Source of the DNA: Demequina sp. NBRC 110053
Lineage (GTDB): Bacteria; Actinomycetota; Actinomycetes; Actinomycetales; Demequinaceae
Direction: 5' to 3'
DNA: 64,000 bases
Assembly (NCBI RefSeq): GCF_002090095.1
Contig: NZ_BBRJ01000002.1
Location: 1,043,265-1,107,264, forward strand
This document shows positions 44,121-52,606 of the stretch, piece after piece (position 1 is the stretch's first letter; every line of letters starts with the position of its first letter). The translations under genes and the position numbers were made by a program. The notes below the pieces were generated by a model. It saw only the letters and a list, made by a program, of their open reading frames with translations, did not search any database and was not told the DNA's origin.

Positions 44121-46553
44121 ATGGGAGCGGCGACGCGCGCAGCCGAGGCTGCGCAGACGCCCGCCGGACAGGGGGGTTGCGCGCAGCGCGCCCAGATCGC
44201 GGCCGCGCGCATCGTCGCGTACGACTTCCCCGACCGCACCGCTGCGGAGCGCGCTGCCATGCTGCGGCGGCTGGGGCTCACGCGCATCGTGTGGGACTGG
44301 CGCGAGGACCACATGCTCCGCTTCGACGAGGAGATGGACGCCCTCGCAGCCGAGCGCATCGAGGTGGTGGGCCTGTGGTGCCCCATGCCGCTCGCCGACC
44401 AGGGCGCGCCCGATGCCGACGCCGCGCTGGGGGTCATCGACCCGCACGTGCGCATCCAGGTCGAGTCGCTCCATGCGCGCGGCATGCGCCCTGACCTGTG
44501 GACGTGCGTCGAGTTCGGCCAGGAGGGCACGCCCGCTCGCCTCGCGCCGAGGATCCAACGCGCACGCGTGCGCCGCTGCGCGGATCACCTCGAGCCTCTC
44601 GCTCTGCTCGCGCGCGAGCACGGCATGTGCGTCGCGCTGACCAACCACCTGGGCTGGTTCGGCGAGCCCGAGAACCAGGTCGAGGTGATCGAGGAGCTCG
44701 GCTCTCGCGGGCTGCGCAACGTCGGGATCGCGTACCAGTTCCAGCACGGCCACCATCATGCGCATCGGTTCGATGAGGTGCTCTCCGCGATGCGGGGCCA
44801 CCTGGTCGCAGTGGCACTGTCGGGCATCGACGCCGATGCGGTGCAGACCGGCCGCAAGATCCTCCCGTGGGGCGCGGGGCGGCTCGACCGCAAGCTCGCC
44901 CACCAGCTGATGGCCTCGGGGTGGGAGGGGCAGATCGCCGTCCAGGGGCACAGCGCCGACGACGCCGAGCTGCGCCTGCTCGACAGCCTCGAGGGCATCG
45001 AGTGGATGCTGGACCGCTGGCGGGGAGTGCGTCACGCGCGCCCGGTGCCGCGCATCGCGACACCCGCATGGCCCGAGCCCGTGGGCATCGCCGGACCGTA
45101 CATGGGCATGTCGCTCATGAGCAGGCGCCTGCGACGACGGCTGGTCGAGGCGGGCAAGGCGGCGCCCACGCTCGCGCGGGTGCGCGTCTCGCCCAGTGAG
45201 CCAGAGCCCATCACGCTGCCACCACGAGCGGTCGATGGCGCCGCTGGCTCGCAGCCCGACGGCTCGGGCGCGCCGATGCGCGACCAGGTCGCCCCGGAGA
45301 GCGCGGTGCCTCTACCTGGTGGAGCGCACGGTCAAGCGGAGCACGGTGACGGCGAGCGCGGCCTCGCCGCCGCCGACACGGCCGCCGGCTCCCCGGCGGC
45401 AGGACTCGAGTCGTTGCCCTCCCGGCGAGCACAGCGGCGCGCGTCGACCCACGGACCCACAGGCGTCGACGCGGGCGCCGAGCCATCGCCTGTCGAGAGA
45501 CCCGGAGCCCCAGCGCCGCGGCGCTCCCGAGGAGGCGCCGCCGGCGCGCTGGCCGCGATTCACGCCGCGCGCCAACAGTTCCGCAAGGCCGACCCCCCTG
45601 CCGTCGAGTGGCCCGCTGCGCCCCCGCCCGGTGCTGCATCTCACGCTGCTCCACCTCACGCTGCGCCACGTCGTGAACGCGGGGCTGCGACCGAGGGCTT
45701 CGCGAGGGGCGACGTGGCGAGCGCATCCGGCGACAGCGCGGGATCGCACCCGCTGTCACCGCTGACGTCAGCGCCGCGCGCGGGGCGGCGCTACAAGCCC
45801 GCGCAGACCCGCGGTGCCGACGAGCTCCCGCTGCGCATCGCGCGGCGCGAGGTCTCGCTCGAGGCCCCCGACCCGTACACGGGGGCCATCCACGCGCTCC
45901 TCACTCACCTGGAGAGCGCAGGCTTCACGGGCGCCCCGCGCAGCTTCGGGTGGGACGCGCAGGGCCGGCACCTGGTCGAATGGGTCGACGGCGTTCGCGC
46001 CGACCACCGCGACGCCCCAGCGCGCGCTCTCGACCCGGCGCGCATCGGCGCCTTCATGCGTGACATGCACGACGCCCTCGACGGCTTCACGCCTCCTGCC
46101 GACGCTCAGTGGTTCGACGGGCTGCCGGGACCGGGCGGCGACCTCATCATCCACCAGGACATCGCGCCGTCGAACCTCGTGATCGCCGGGGACGGACGGC
46201 TCATCGCGATCGACTGGGACGCGGCGGCGCCCGGCACCCGCCTGTGGGACATCGCGCACGCGATCCACGCGTTCGCCCCGCTGCACGGCACCGGGTTCGA
46301 GCTGTCGACCCAAGCTGAGCGGATGCGCGCGTTCGCGGACGGATACGGGCTGGACGACGCCGAGCGCGAGCGCCTGCTGCCGCTGCTGTCGTTGCGCTCG
46401 GAACGCATGCACGACTACCTCGCGCAGATGCGCTCGACGGGCCAGTCTCCCTGGCTTGAGCTGTGGGAGCGCGGCGTGGGCGAGGTGTGGGAGGCGGACG
46501 CCCGCTGGATCCGCGACCACGAGCCGCACTGGCGCCAAGCGCTGCTGAGCTGA
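44121..46553 (+). CDS. fusion protein: TIM-barrel isomerase/epimerase-like domain + APH-like kinase
   Basis: An 810-residue cytosolic protein with two unrelated folds. Residues 28-300 look like the xylose-isomerase-type sugar isomerase/epimerase TIM barrel (IVAYDFPDRTAAERAAMLRR, TRIVWDW, LWTCVEFGQ, NHLGWFGEPENQVEVIEE, GIAYQFQHGHHHAHRFDE). Residues about 340-560 are a disordered Ala/Pro/Arg-rich linker. Residues 565-800 form an aminoglycoside-phosphotransferase-fold kinase lobe with Brenner motif HQDIAPSNLVI (His678, Asp680, Asn685) and Asp698 in IAIDWD. The normal ATP-binding N-lobe of such kinases is short. GAGGGG precedes the ATG at 44121. Linker codons end in A or T more often than the neighbours. 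An enzyme pair acting on one sugar or polyol is inferred; no such fusion is known to me. Confidence 0.75.
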   Translation: MGAATRAAEAAQTPAGQGGCAQRAQIAAARIVAYDFPDRTAAERAAMLRRLGLTRIVWDWREDHMLRFDEEMDALAAERIEVVGLWCPMPLADQGAPDADAALGVIDPHVRIQVESLHARGMRPDLWTCVEFGQEGTPARLAPRIQRARVRRCADHLEPLALLAREHGMCVALTNHLGWFGEPENQVEVIEELGSRGLRNVGIAYQFQHGHHHAHRFDEVLSAMRGHLVAVALSGIDADAVQTGRKILPWGAGRLDRKLAHQLMASGWEGQIAVQGHSADDAELRLLDSLEGIEWMLDRWRGVRHARPVPRIATPAWPEPVGIAGPYMGMSLMSRRLRRRLVEAGKAAPTLARVRVSPSEPEPITLPPRAVDGAAGSQPDGSGAPMRDQVAPESAVPLPGGAHGQAEHGDGERGLAAADTAAGSPAAGLESLPSRRAQRRASTHGPTGVDAGAEPSPVERPGAPAPRRSRGGAAGALAAIHAARQQFRKADPPAVEWPAAPPPGAASHAAPPHAAPRRERGAATEGFARGDVASASGDSAGSHPLSPLTSAPRAGRRYKPAQTRGADELPLRIARREVSLEAPDPYTGAIHALLTHLESAGFTGAPRSFGWDAQGRHLVEWVDGVRADHRDAPARALDPARIGAFMRDMHDALDGFTPPADAQWFDGLPGPGGDLIIHQDIAPSNLVIAGDGRLIAIDWDAAAPGTRLWDIAHAIHAFAPLHGTGFELSTQAERMRAFADGYGLDDAERERLLPLLSLRSERMHDYLAQMRSTGQSPWLELWERGVGEVWEADARWIRDHEPHWRQALLS

Positions 46554-46657
46554 CTCCCCCCTCTCTTCTGGCGCGAAACGGATCCACTTCGCTGGCCCGG
46601 TGCCGTAGAACAGCGAGATGGATCCACTCCGCGGGGAGGGGAGGGAGGGGCGCGTGG

Positions 46658-47650
46658 CTACCAGCCCGCGGCGTCCATCACCTCGGCGGCCACGACCAGC
46701 CGGTCGCGGTCGCCGGCGTTGTCGACCACCGCATCGTCCAGGTCGAGCGACCGTAGGACCGCGTCGAGCTCGACCGTCCGGGCGTGCGCGAAGTCCTGCC
46801 AGTAGCCCTCGGGCTCGCGCGCGGTCAGTCGCGCGAGCCGAACGTCCTCCGGAGCGTCGACGCGCACCACCGTGACCTCGGCCGGGCCGGCCACGGGATC
46901 CGCGAAGGCGCGTGCGTACCGCTCCCGGTCCTCGGGATCCTCGACCACGCGCGGCAGCACCATGAGCCCGAAGCCTGCGTCGCGGTAGTTGGGCGCGATC
47001 GCGGCGAGGTTGGCGAACAGCAGCCTCTGATTGAAGGGGTCGGCGTCCTGGCGGGGCTCCGCCTGGCACAGCAGGTCGGCGTCGACGTAGCCGGAGTGCG
47101 CGCCGCGCTCGGCCAGCAGGTCGTGGACAGCCGCAGCGACGGTGGTCTTGCCCGCGCCCATCGTGCCGTTCACGATCAGGACCCGCGTCGCGAGGTGGCG
47201 CTGGTAGCACCGCGAGTCCGGCTCGTCACGGTACTCGCCGTACGGCTCCATCGCGATCCAGCCCGACGACTCGTACAGCGCCATCGCCTCCGGCTGCCCG
47301 GTGCCGGTCTCGAGGATGAGCCGGGTCGCGCCGGCGCGCCGCGCGGCCTGCTCCGCGACGCCGAGCATCACCCGCGCGTGCCCGAGGCCGCGGTGGACGG
47401 GGTCGACCCAGAGCCGCTTCAGCTCGACGTCGCCGGGCAGCGACTCCGCGTACGGTGACCACCGGGCCACGATCGAGGCGACAGGAGCGCCGTCCTCCGC
47501 GTAGCCCACCCAGGAGCCCACGAGCGTCGGGAAGACGGTCTCGAGGACCAGGTCAGGCTCGTCGTAGCGCTCGGCGAGGTCGCGCTCCTGCGCCTTCCAC
47601 AGCGCGTGGGCATGGGCGTCGTCGGCACGGACGCGGCGGACGGTGAGCAT
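46658..47650 (-). CDS. fusion protein: GNAT acetyltransferase + P-loop kinase-like domain
   Basis: A 330-residue protein. Residues 1-150 form a GNAT N-acetyltransferase (ELKRLWVDPVHRGLGHARVML with the acetyl-CoA loop, ALYESSGW near its end). Residues 155-330 are a P-loop NTPase of the nucleotide/gluconate-kinase type with Walker A NGTMGAGKTT (161-170) and a VRVDAPEDVRLARLTAREP LID-like segment. It may couple acetylation and phosphorylation of one substrate or simply be two enzymes joined. TAGGAT at 47657-47662 lies 6 bases before the ATG. It converges with the TIM-kinase fusion. Confidence 0.82.
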   Translation of the reverse strand: MLTVRRVRADDAHAHALWKAQERDLAERYDEPDLVLETVFPTLVGSWVGYAEDGAPVASIVARWSPYAESLPGDVELKRLWVDPVHRGLGHARVMLGVAEQAARRAGATRLILETGTGQPEAMALYESSGWIAMEPYGEYRDEPDSRCYQRHLATRVLIVNGTMGAGKTTVAAAVHDLLAERGAHSGYVDADLLCQAEPRQDADPFNQRLLFANLAAIAPNYRDAGFGLMVLPRVVEDPEDRERYARAFADPVAGPAEVTVVRVDAPEDVRLARLTAREPEGYWQDFAHARTVELDAVLRSLDLDDAVVDNAGDRDRLVVAAEVMDAAGW

Positions 47651-47667
47651 GGCGTCATCCTAGAAGC

Positions 47668-47684
47668 GCCGATGCGCGGGCTGG
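47668..47684 (+). repeat. 17-bp repeat GCCGATGCGCGGGCTGG, copy D
   Basis: Five bases upstream of the TAGGAT box of the GNAT-kinase gene, thus in its promoter spacer, as copy C is for the ABC ATPase. Confidence 0.8.
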
Positions 47685-47714
47685 GTTCACGTCCGGCCCC
47701 CGGCTTCCGCTCCT

Positions 47715-47775
47715 GGTGGTCGATTCTGGTTCATCGACGGCCTTAGCCGAGCGAGTTGGGCCCAACTCGCGCACG
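47715..47775 (+). repeat. GAGTTGGGCCCAACTC repeat element, copy 4
   Basis: TCGATTCTGGTTCATCGACG (47720-47739), then CCTTAG, then the perfect palindrome CGAGTTGGGCCCAACTCG (47752-47769). It shares both the ATTCTGGTTCA part and the palindrome with the element at 13106-13165. Between the GNAT-kinase promoter and the dgt stop. Confidence 0.8.
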
Positions 47776-47820
47776 GGGCAGCGCAGGAGGTGGCGCGGGA
47801 TGTCCGGCGGGACAAGAGGG

Positions 47821-49314
47821 CTAGAGGCCCTGGCCCGCGTCCCACAGCCGCTCGGTCGTCCCCGCGAGGAGCGCGTCAAGGTGGGTGGCCTGGGCGTCGG
47901 TGAGCGCCGCGACGTAGTCGATCACACCCCGACCGATGGCGCGCTGGCGCAGCTCCTCCTCGTCGACGTCCGGCAGGGCCTCCGGCCTCTCGCGACGCAC
48001 CGTCAGGTAGTCCTCGGTGGCGAGGTCCACCAGGTCGAGCAGGCGGCGGGGGGCGCGGCGGACATCGTGCGGGTCGTCGAGCCATGCGGCGAAGCCGTCG
48101 ACCAGCCTCTCCAGCACGCTCGCCTGGCCGCGCTGGTAGACGGCCAGGTCGGGCCGGTCGAGGATGAAGCGCTCGTGCAGGAACTTCAGCACCGCGACCT
48201 CGTGCCAGGCGGTGCGGTCGAGCGACACGTGGCCCGAGCGATGCGCGGGCTCACGATGCACCTCGATCGAGGACTGGAGGTGGCGAATCCACGTGGTCGT
48301 GAAGCCCGCGAGCGACCGGTCCGCCGCAAGGGAGCCGTCGAACGGCACCGTGAGCAGCCCCTCGACGACCTCCTCGGTGACCTTCTCGACGGCGGCGTCG
48401 AACGCGTCGGCATCGGCGATCCAGGGGTCGCGCTCCTCGAGGCGGCGCCACAGCAGCTCGAGAGAGTGACCGGGCGAGCGGCTGGTGTCGCGCAGCGTCG
48501 CGGTGTCGAGAGCGCGGATGTCGGCGAGCTCGCGCCCCCACTCGCGGAACTCGCCCGCGATGGTCGCCTGGTTGAGCAGCCCCGCGCGGTAGAAGTCGTC
48601 CAGGTCGTGCAGCGAATAGGCGATGTCATCGGCGATGTCCATCACCGAGCACTCGAGCGTCTGCTGACCTGCCTCGATCTGGGGGTAGGCGCTCAGGGCG
48701 TCGAGGCCGTCCGCCGCGTCGATCACATACATCGAGAACTTGCGGCTGCCGGCCCCGCGCCTGTCGCCTCCCTGGCCGCGCAGCCACGGGTACTTGAGCA
48801 CGCCTGCTCGCACCGCCCGCGTGAGGTTCAGCCCCACGCCGGCGGTGTCGTGCTCGTCGAGCCGGGTGAGGATGCGATACGTCTGCGCGTTGCCCTCGAA
48901 GCCCTCGCGAAGGCGAAAGCGGTCGCGCGCGAGCCGGTCGAGCGCCCGCTCGCCCAGGTGGCCGAACGGTGGGTGGCCCACGTCGTGGGCGCTCGCCGCG
49001 GCCTGCACCACCACCGGGTCGCAGCCGCCCAGCTGTCCCACGAGCGTGCCCACGGGTCCGGTGTCGCGGTGCAGGTGCATCGCGATCGCGCGCGCGACCG
49101 CCGCCACCTTCACCGAGTGCGTGAGCCGGTTGTGCACCGCGAGGCCGGCGCCGGACTGCGAGATGACCTGGGTGACGGCGGACAGGCGCGAGAAGTATGG
49201 CGAGAAGCGGATGCGCTCGATGTCGACGCGGTAGTCCGGCCTGCTCTCCGCCAGCTGGAACTCGTCCAGCTCCTCGGGTGCGCGCCGGGCGAGGCGGGGA
49301 TCGGCGTCTGTCAT
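47821..49314 (-). CDS. dgt: deoxyguanosinetriphosphate triphosphohydrolase
   Basis: HD-domain enzyme that hydrolyses dGTP (or related dNTPs) to the nucleoside and triphosphate, controlling dNTP pools. The 497-residue protein has RLTHSVKVA and the HD core AAASAHDVGHPPFGHLGE, then MDIADDIAYSLHDLDDFY carrying the final metal-ligand Asp. I place the start at ATG 49314; an ATG three codons earlier (49323) is possible. CAGGAT 7 bases upstream is one base off the leaderless consensus. Confidence 0.9.
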   Translation of the reverse strand: MTDADPRLARRAPEELDEFQLAESRPDYRVDIERIRFSPYFSRLSAVTQVISQSGAGLAVHNRLTHSVKVAAVARAIAMHLHRDTGPVGTLVGQLGGCDPVVVQAAASAHDVGHPPFGHLGERALDRLARDRFRLREGFEGNAQTYRILTRLDEHDTAGVGLNLTRAVRAGVLKYPWLRGQGGDRRGAGSRKFSMYVIDAADGLDALSAYPQIEAGQQTLECSVMDIADDIAYSLHDLDDFYRAGLLNQATIAGEFREWGRELADIRALDTATLRDTSRSPGHSLELLWRRLEERDPWIADADAFDAAVEKVTEEVVEGLLTVPFDGSLAADRSLAGFTTTWIRHLQSSIEVHREPAHRSGHVSLDRTAWHEVAVLKFLHERFILDRPDLAVYQRGQASVLERLVDGFAAWLDDPHDVRRAPRRLLDLVDLATEDYLTVRRERPEALPDVDEEELRQRAIGRGVIDYVAALTDAQATHLDALLAGTTERLWDAGQGL

Positions 49315-49392
49315 GCCCCCCATCCTGGCGCATCGGCCCCTCGCGGCGCCCTCGCACGCCGCTGCCCTCCCCCATCGCCCCAGCCGCGACAC

Positions 49393-49471
49393 GAACTCGC
49401 AGATCGACTGCGCACGACCGGCCTCCCGGCCGCGTGGGTGACGCCACGGGCGCCAGTTGGTCTGTGAGTTC
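49393..49471. repeat. inverted repeat with GAACTC-type arms
   Basis: GAACTCGCAGATCGACTG (49393-49410) and CAGTTGGTCTGTGAGTTC (49454-49471) match in inverted orientation at 15 of 18 positions, enclosing an inner CCGGCCTCCCGGCCG hairpin. Between the dgt start and the LLM gene. A third copy of the arm is at 21518. Confidence 0.75.
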
Positions 49472-49540
49472 GGTACACGAGCGATGCGGCAGATCCCGCG
49501 CGCGGGGGAATCCGCCCGACAGACCTGACGTTCCGTGCCC

Positions 49541-50638
49541 ATGATCAACATCGGCTTCCTGAGCTTCGGGTGGTTCTCCGCCGCGCCGGGCTCCAAGGTC
49601 CGGACCGCGGGCGACCTCATGCATGACACCATCGCGCTTGCCGAGGCCGCCGAGGATGCCGGCATGGACGGCGCGTGGATCCGCATCCACCACTTCGAGC
49701 AGAACACGTCCTCGCCGTTCCCGCTGCTCGCCGCCATGGGCGCACGCACCGAGCGCGTCGAGCTCGGCACCGGCGTCATCAACATGCGCTACGAGAACCC
49801 GCTGTACATGGCGGAGGCCGCAGCCACTGCCGACCTCATCGCCGGCGGCAGGCTCCAACTGGGAGTGAGCCGCGGCAGCCCAGAGCCCGCCGCCGACGGC
49901 CCCGGTGAGTTCGGCTACCCGCTTCCCGTGGGCAAGCTTCCCGTCGAGGACGCCGCCGAGCGCATCGCGAGGTTCCGCGAGGCGATCTCGGGCGCCGGCA
50001 TCGCGCTGCCTGGGCCGCGAGCACACGGGCGTGCGGGCGAGCGTCTGCCCATCCAACCCCAGTCCCCCGGCCTCAGCGACCGCATCTGGTACGGCGCCGG
50101 TGGCGAGGAGTCCGCCCGCAAGGTCGGCGAGCTGGGCATGAACCTGATGTCATCCACGCTGGTCGAAGGCGGCACCGGTGAGCCGCTCGGCGTGATCCAG
50201 TCGCGACAGATCGACGCGTTCCGCGAGGCGTGGTCCGAGGCCGGCCACGACGGCACCCCGCGCGTCTCGATCTCGCGCTCGATCATGCCCATCATCGACG
50301 ACGAGACCCGGATGTACTTCGGCACCACTCTCGAGCGTGACCTCATGGGCGCCAACCGCGACCAGGTGGGCGAGATCGACAACTTCATCGCGACGTTCGG
50401 CAAGACGTACGTGGGCGACCTCGACAAGATCGAGGCGGAGCTGCGCGACGATGCTGCGGTCCAGTCGGCGGACACCGTCCTCGTGACGATCCCCAATCAG
50501 CTGGGCGCGGACTTCAATCACCGCACCTTCTACGCCCTCGCCGAGCTGCGAGACCGGCTCGCCGGCGCGCATACGGGGCCCGCTCCAGCATCGGCTCTAC
50601 GAGGACGGACCGGCGACGGTCACCGCGACACGCGGTAG
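49541..50638 (+). CDS. LLM-class flavin-dependent oxidoreductase
   Basis: A 365-residue luciferase-like monooxygenase. The barrel opening MINIGFLSFGWFS, the segment DGAWIRIHHFEQNTSSPFPLLAAMGARTERVELGTGVINMRYENPLYMAEAAATADLIAGGR and the phosphate-binding GVSRGS are typical of the F420- or FMN-dependent family. Cofactor and substrate are not readable. I chose ATG 49541; GTG 49535 is the alternative. Its last 19 bases overlap the convergent DHFR-like gene. Confidence 0.88.
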   Translation: MINIGFLSFGWFSAAPGSKVRTAGDLMHDTIALAEAAEDAGMDGAWIRIHHFEQNTSSPFPLLAAMGARTERVELGTGVINMRYENPLYMAEAAATADLIAGGRLQLGVSRGSPEPAADGPGEFGYPLPVGKLPVEDAAERIARFREAISGAGIALPGPRAHGRAGERLPIQPQSPGLSDRIWYGAGGEESARKVGELGMNLMSSTLVEGGTGEPLGVIQSRQIDAFREAWSEAGHDGTPRVSISRSIMPIIDDETRMYFGTTLERDLMGANRDQVGEIDNFIATFGKTYVGDLDKIEAELRDDAAVQSADTVLVTIPNQLGADFNHRTFYALAELRDRLAGAHTGPAPASALRGRTGDGHRDTR

Positions 50639-51198
50639 CGCAGGAACACCGTGCCGGACTGGAAGGTGCGGCTCTCGGCCAGTTCGAGGTCCTCGCGGCG
50701 CCCGTCGTGAGCGAAGAACGGCGTGCCACCGCCCACGAGGACGGGATCGACGAACAGCTGGTACTCGTCGATGAGACCAAGCCCGGCGGCCTGCGTGGCG
50801 AGGTCAGCGCCGCCTATGGCGATGTCGCCATGCTCGTCAGTCTCACCTCCAGGCTCGGCGCGCAGGCGCTCGACCTCCTCGACGAGCCCTCCGGTCGCGA
50901 GCCGAGCCGATGCGTCCACCTCCTTGAGGGTCCGCGAGAACACGACCTTGGGCAGCGGGTTCCACAGCTCCGCCCACTCGCGCTCGGCATCGCCGAACGA
51001 TGCGGCCACGGCAGGGTCGTCCCAGTAGGCCATCGTCTCGTAGAGGCGCCGACCGAGCAGGTGCACGCCGACGCGGCGGATCTCCTCGATGTGGAACGCG
51101 AACACCTCGGGCGAAGGCTCCGACCAGTCGAATCGGCCGTCGCCGTCCATGATGTAGCCGTCGAGGGACAGGCCCATCGAATAGGTGACACGGCGCAT
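50620..51198 (-). CDS. dihydrofolate-reductase-family protein (RibD C-terminal type)
   Basis: A 192-residue protein of the RibD C-terminal/DHFR superfamily: SMGLSLDGYIMDGDGRFDW opening, LLGRRLYETMAYW, KVVFSRTLKEV, IGGADLATQAAGLGLIDEYQLFVDPVLVGGGTPFF. Members reduce unknown pterin- or pyrimidine-like substrates. The start ATG 51198 has GGAGGAGGG upstream; the longer reading adds 34 doubtful residues. A diverged paralogue lies head-to-head 129 bases away. Confidence 0.88.
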   Translation of the reverse strand: MRRVTYSMGLSLDGYIMDGDGRFDWSEPSPEVFAFHIEEIRRVGVHLLGRRLYETMAYWDDPAVAASFGDAEREWAELWNPLPKVVFSRTLKEVDASARLATGGLVEEVERLRAEPGGETDEHGDIAIGGADLATQAAGLGLIDEYQLFVDPVLVGGGTPFFAHDGRREDLELAESRTFQSGTVFLRYRVSR

Positions 51199-51327
51199 GG
51201 CACACCCTCCTCCCCCTGCCTGTGATGGTACGGCCGTCGGCGGCGACGTGCGCGGGGAGGCCCGGCCGTGCGCCGGCCGTGCGCAGGTGAGATGCTTCAC
51301 CTAGCAGGGACCGGAGAGGAGCTGCCG

Positions 51328-51984
51328 ATGACCCGCGTCCGCGTGGACCTGAACATCTCGCTCGACGGGTTCGCGACCACCACCGATCAGACGCCGAACA
51401 ACCCCTTCGGCGACGACTGGGGACGCCTCACAGCGGACTACGTGGCGACGCGCACGTTCCGCGAGCGCGTGCTGCACATGGCGGACGGATCTGGCACCAC
51501 GGGCGTGGACGACCGCTACGCCGCTCGCTACTTCGAGGACCTGGGTGCGGAGATCATGGGCGCCGCGATGTTCGGTCTCCACCTGCACGGCGACGATCCC
51601 GGCTGGCGCGGCTGGTGGGGCGAGGAGCCGCCGTTCCGCGTTCCCGTGCTGGTCCTGACGCATGCGCCGCGGCCTCCGATCCACTTCGAGAACGGCACCC
51701 GCTTCGAGTTCCTCTCCGCCACGCCACGCGATGCTCTGGCACGGGCGAAGGAGCTGGCCAGCGGCGGTGACGTGCGCATCGGCGGCGGTCCGACCACCGT
51801 GCGGGCCTTCCTGCGCGAGGGGCTGGTCGACAGCCTTCACGTCGCCATGGTGCCGATCCTGCTGGGTCGCGGCGAGTGGCTATGGCAGGGGCTGCGTGGC
51901 CTCGAGGCCGGCTACCGGGTCGAGTCCGAGACCGCGCCCAGCGGCGTCACGCACCTCACCTTCGAGCGCGAGGCGGCCTCGTAG
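51328..51984 (+). CDS. dihydrofolate-reductase-family protein (RibD C-terminal type)
   Basis: A 218-residue paralogue of the divergent gene to its left: VDLNISLDGFATTTDQTPNN, EIMGAAMFGLHLHG, PVLVLTHAPRPPIHFENGTRFEFLS, IGGGPTTVRAFLREGLVDSLHVAMVPILLGRGEWLW. It is longer in the middle loop. AGGAG lies 7 bases before ATG 51328. An octamer with GCTCGGGCTGG extension (51989) follows its stop by 4 bases. Confidence 0.88.
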   Translation: MTRVRVDLNISLDGFATTTDQTPNNPFGDDWGRLTADYVATRTFRERVLHMADGSGTTGVDDRYAARYFEDLGAEIMGAAMFGLHLHGDDPGWRGWWGEEPPFRVPVLVLTHAPRPPIHFENGTRFEFLSATPRDALARAKELASGGDVRIGGGPTTVRAFLREGLVDSLHVAMVPILLGRGEWLWQGLRGLEAGYRVESETAPSGVTHLTFEREAAS

Positions 51985-52014
51985 CAGGGCCGATGCTCGG
52001 GCTGGCTGGTGCGC

Positions 52015-52494
52015 TCAGTCCCCCGGGCAGGTCCCCTGGGCGGGATACAGCAGGCGAAACCGCTCGCAGATCACGGGCATGTCCGGCTCGAAGCCGCGCG
52101 GGCTGTCGGAGTGCTCGCGCCAGTAGCGCTCGTGCACGGCCCTCCAGTGCGCGAGGGTGCGGTCGCCCTCGCCCTCGCTCGCGGCGTGCTCGGCATCGAC
52201 CTCACCGAACGGGACGACTTCGATGCGAGTGGTCTCGAGCAGCGCTCGCGGCACCCCCGCACCGTCGAGGATGATGCTGAGGTCACCGACTGCAGGGATG
52301 GCCTCGCCGGTGTGCTCGAGGTCCCACAGGGAGCTCGCCGTGCCGGTCTTGGCGCCCTCGAGCACCAAGGCGAGCAGGCCGTCCGCATGCTCGGGCGTCG
52401 CGCCGAACGCCCACACCTCGGGGAGCGCCTCGGGGAGCGCAGGATCCTCCGAGCGGCGCGCGGCCCAGAACGCGGTGACAGCAGCGTTCGTCAC
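52015..52494 (-). CDS. ASCH-domain protein
   Basis: A 159-residue RNA-binding-type ASCH/PUA-like protein of the YhfF group: AFWAARRSEDPALPEALPEVWAFGATPEHADGLLALVLEGAKTGTASSLWDLEHTGEAIPAVGDLSIILDG and GDRTLAHWRAVHERYW. Function unknown; proposed to bind RNA or modified nucleotides. I place the start at GTG 52494; the ORF can be read 75 codons further upstream, but that part is Arg-rich and unlike the family. The precise start is uncertain. Confidence 0.8.
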   Translation of the reverse strand: MTNAAVTAFWAARRSEDPALPEALPEVWAFGATPEHADGLLALVLEGAKTGTASSLWDLEHTGEAIPAVGDLSIILDGAGVPRALLETTRIEVVPFGEVDAEHAASEGEGDRTLAHWRAVHERYWREHSDSPRGFEPDMPVICERFRLLYPAQGTCPGD

Positions 52495-52606
52495 TCCGAG
52501 CCACCCTGCGAATGTGCGCTGGGCCGTCCCTGGCGCACCGGGCGCGTGCCTGAGGCGCCCATCCGCGTGAGCCGCTCGCGTGATCGCGCAGGCTCCGACT
52601 CGACGA

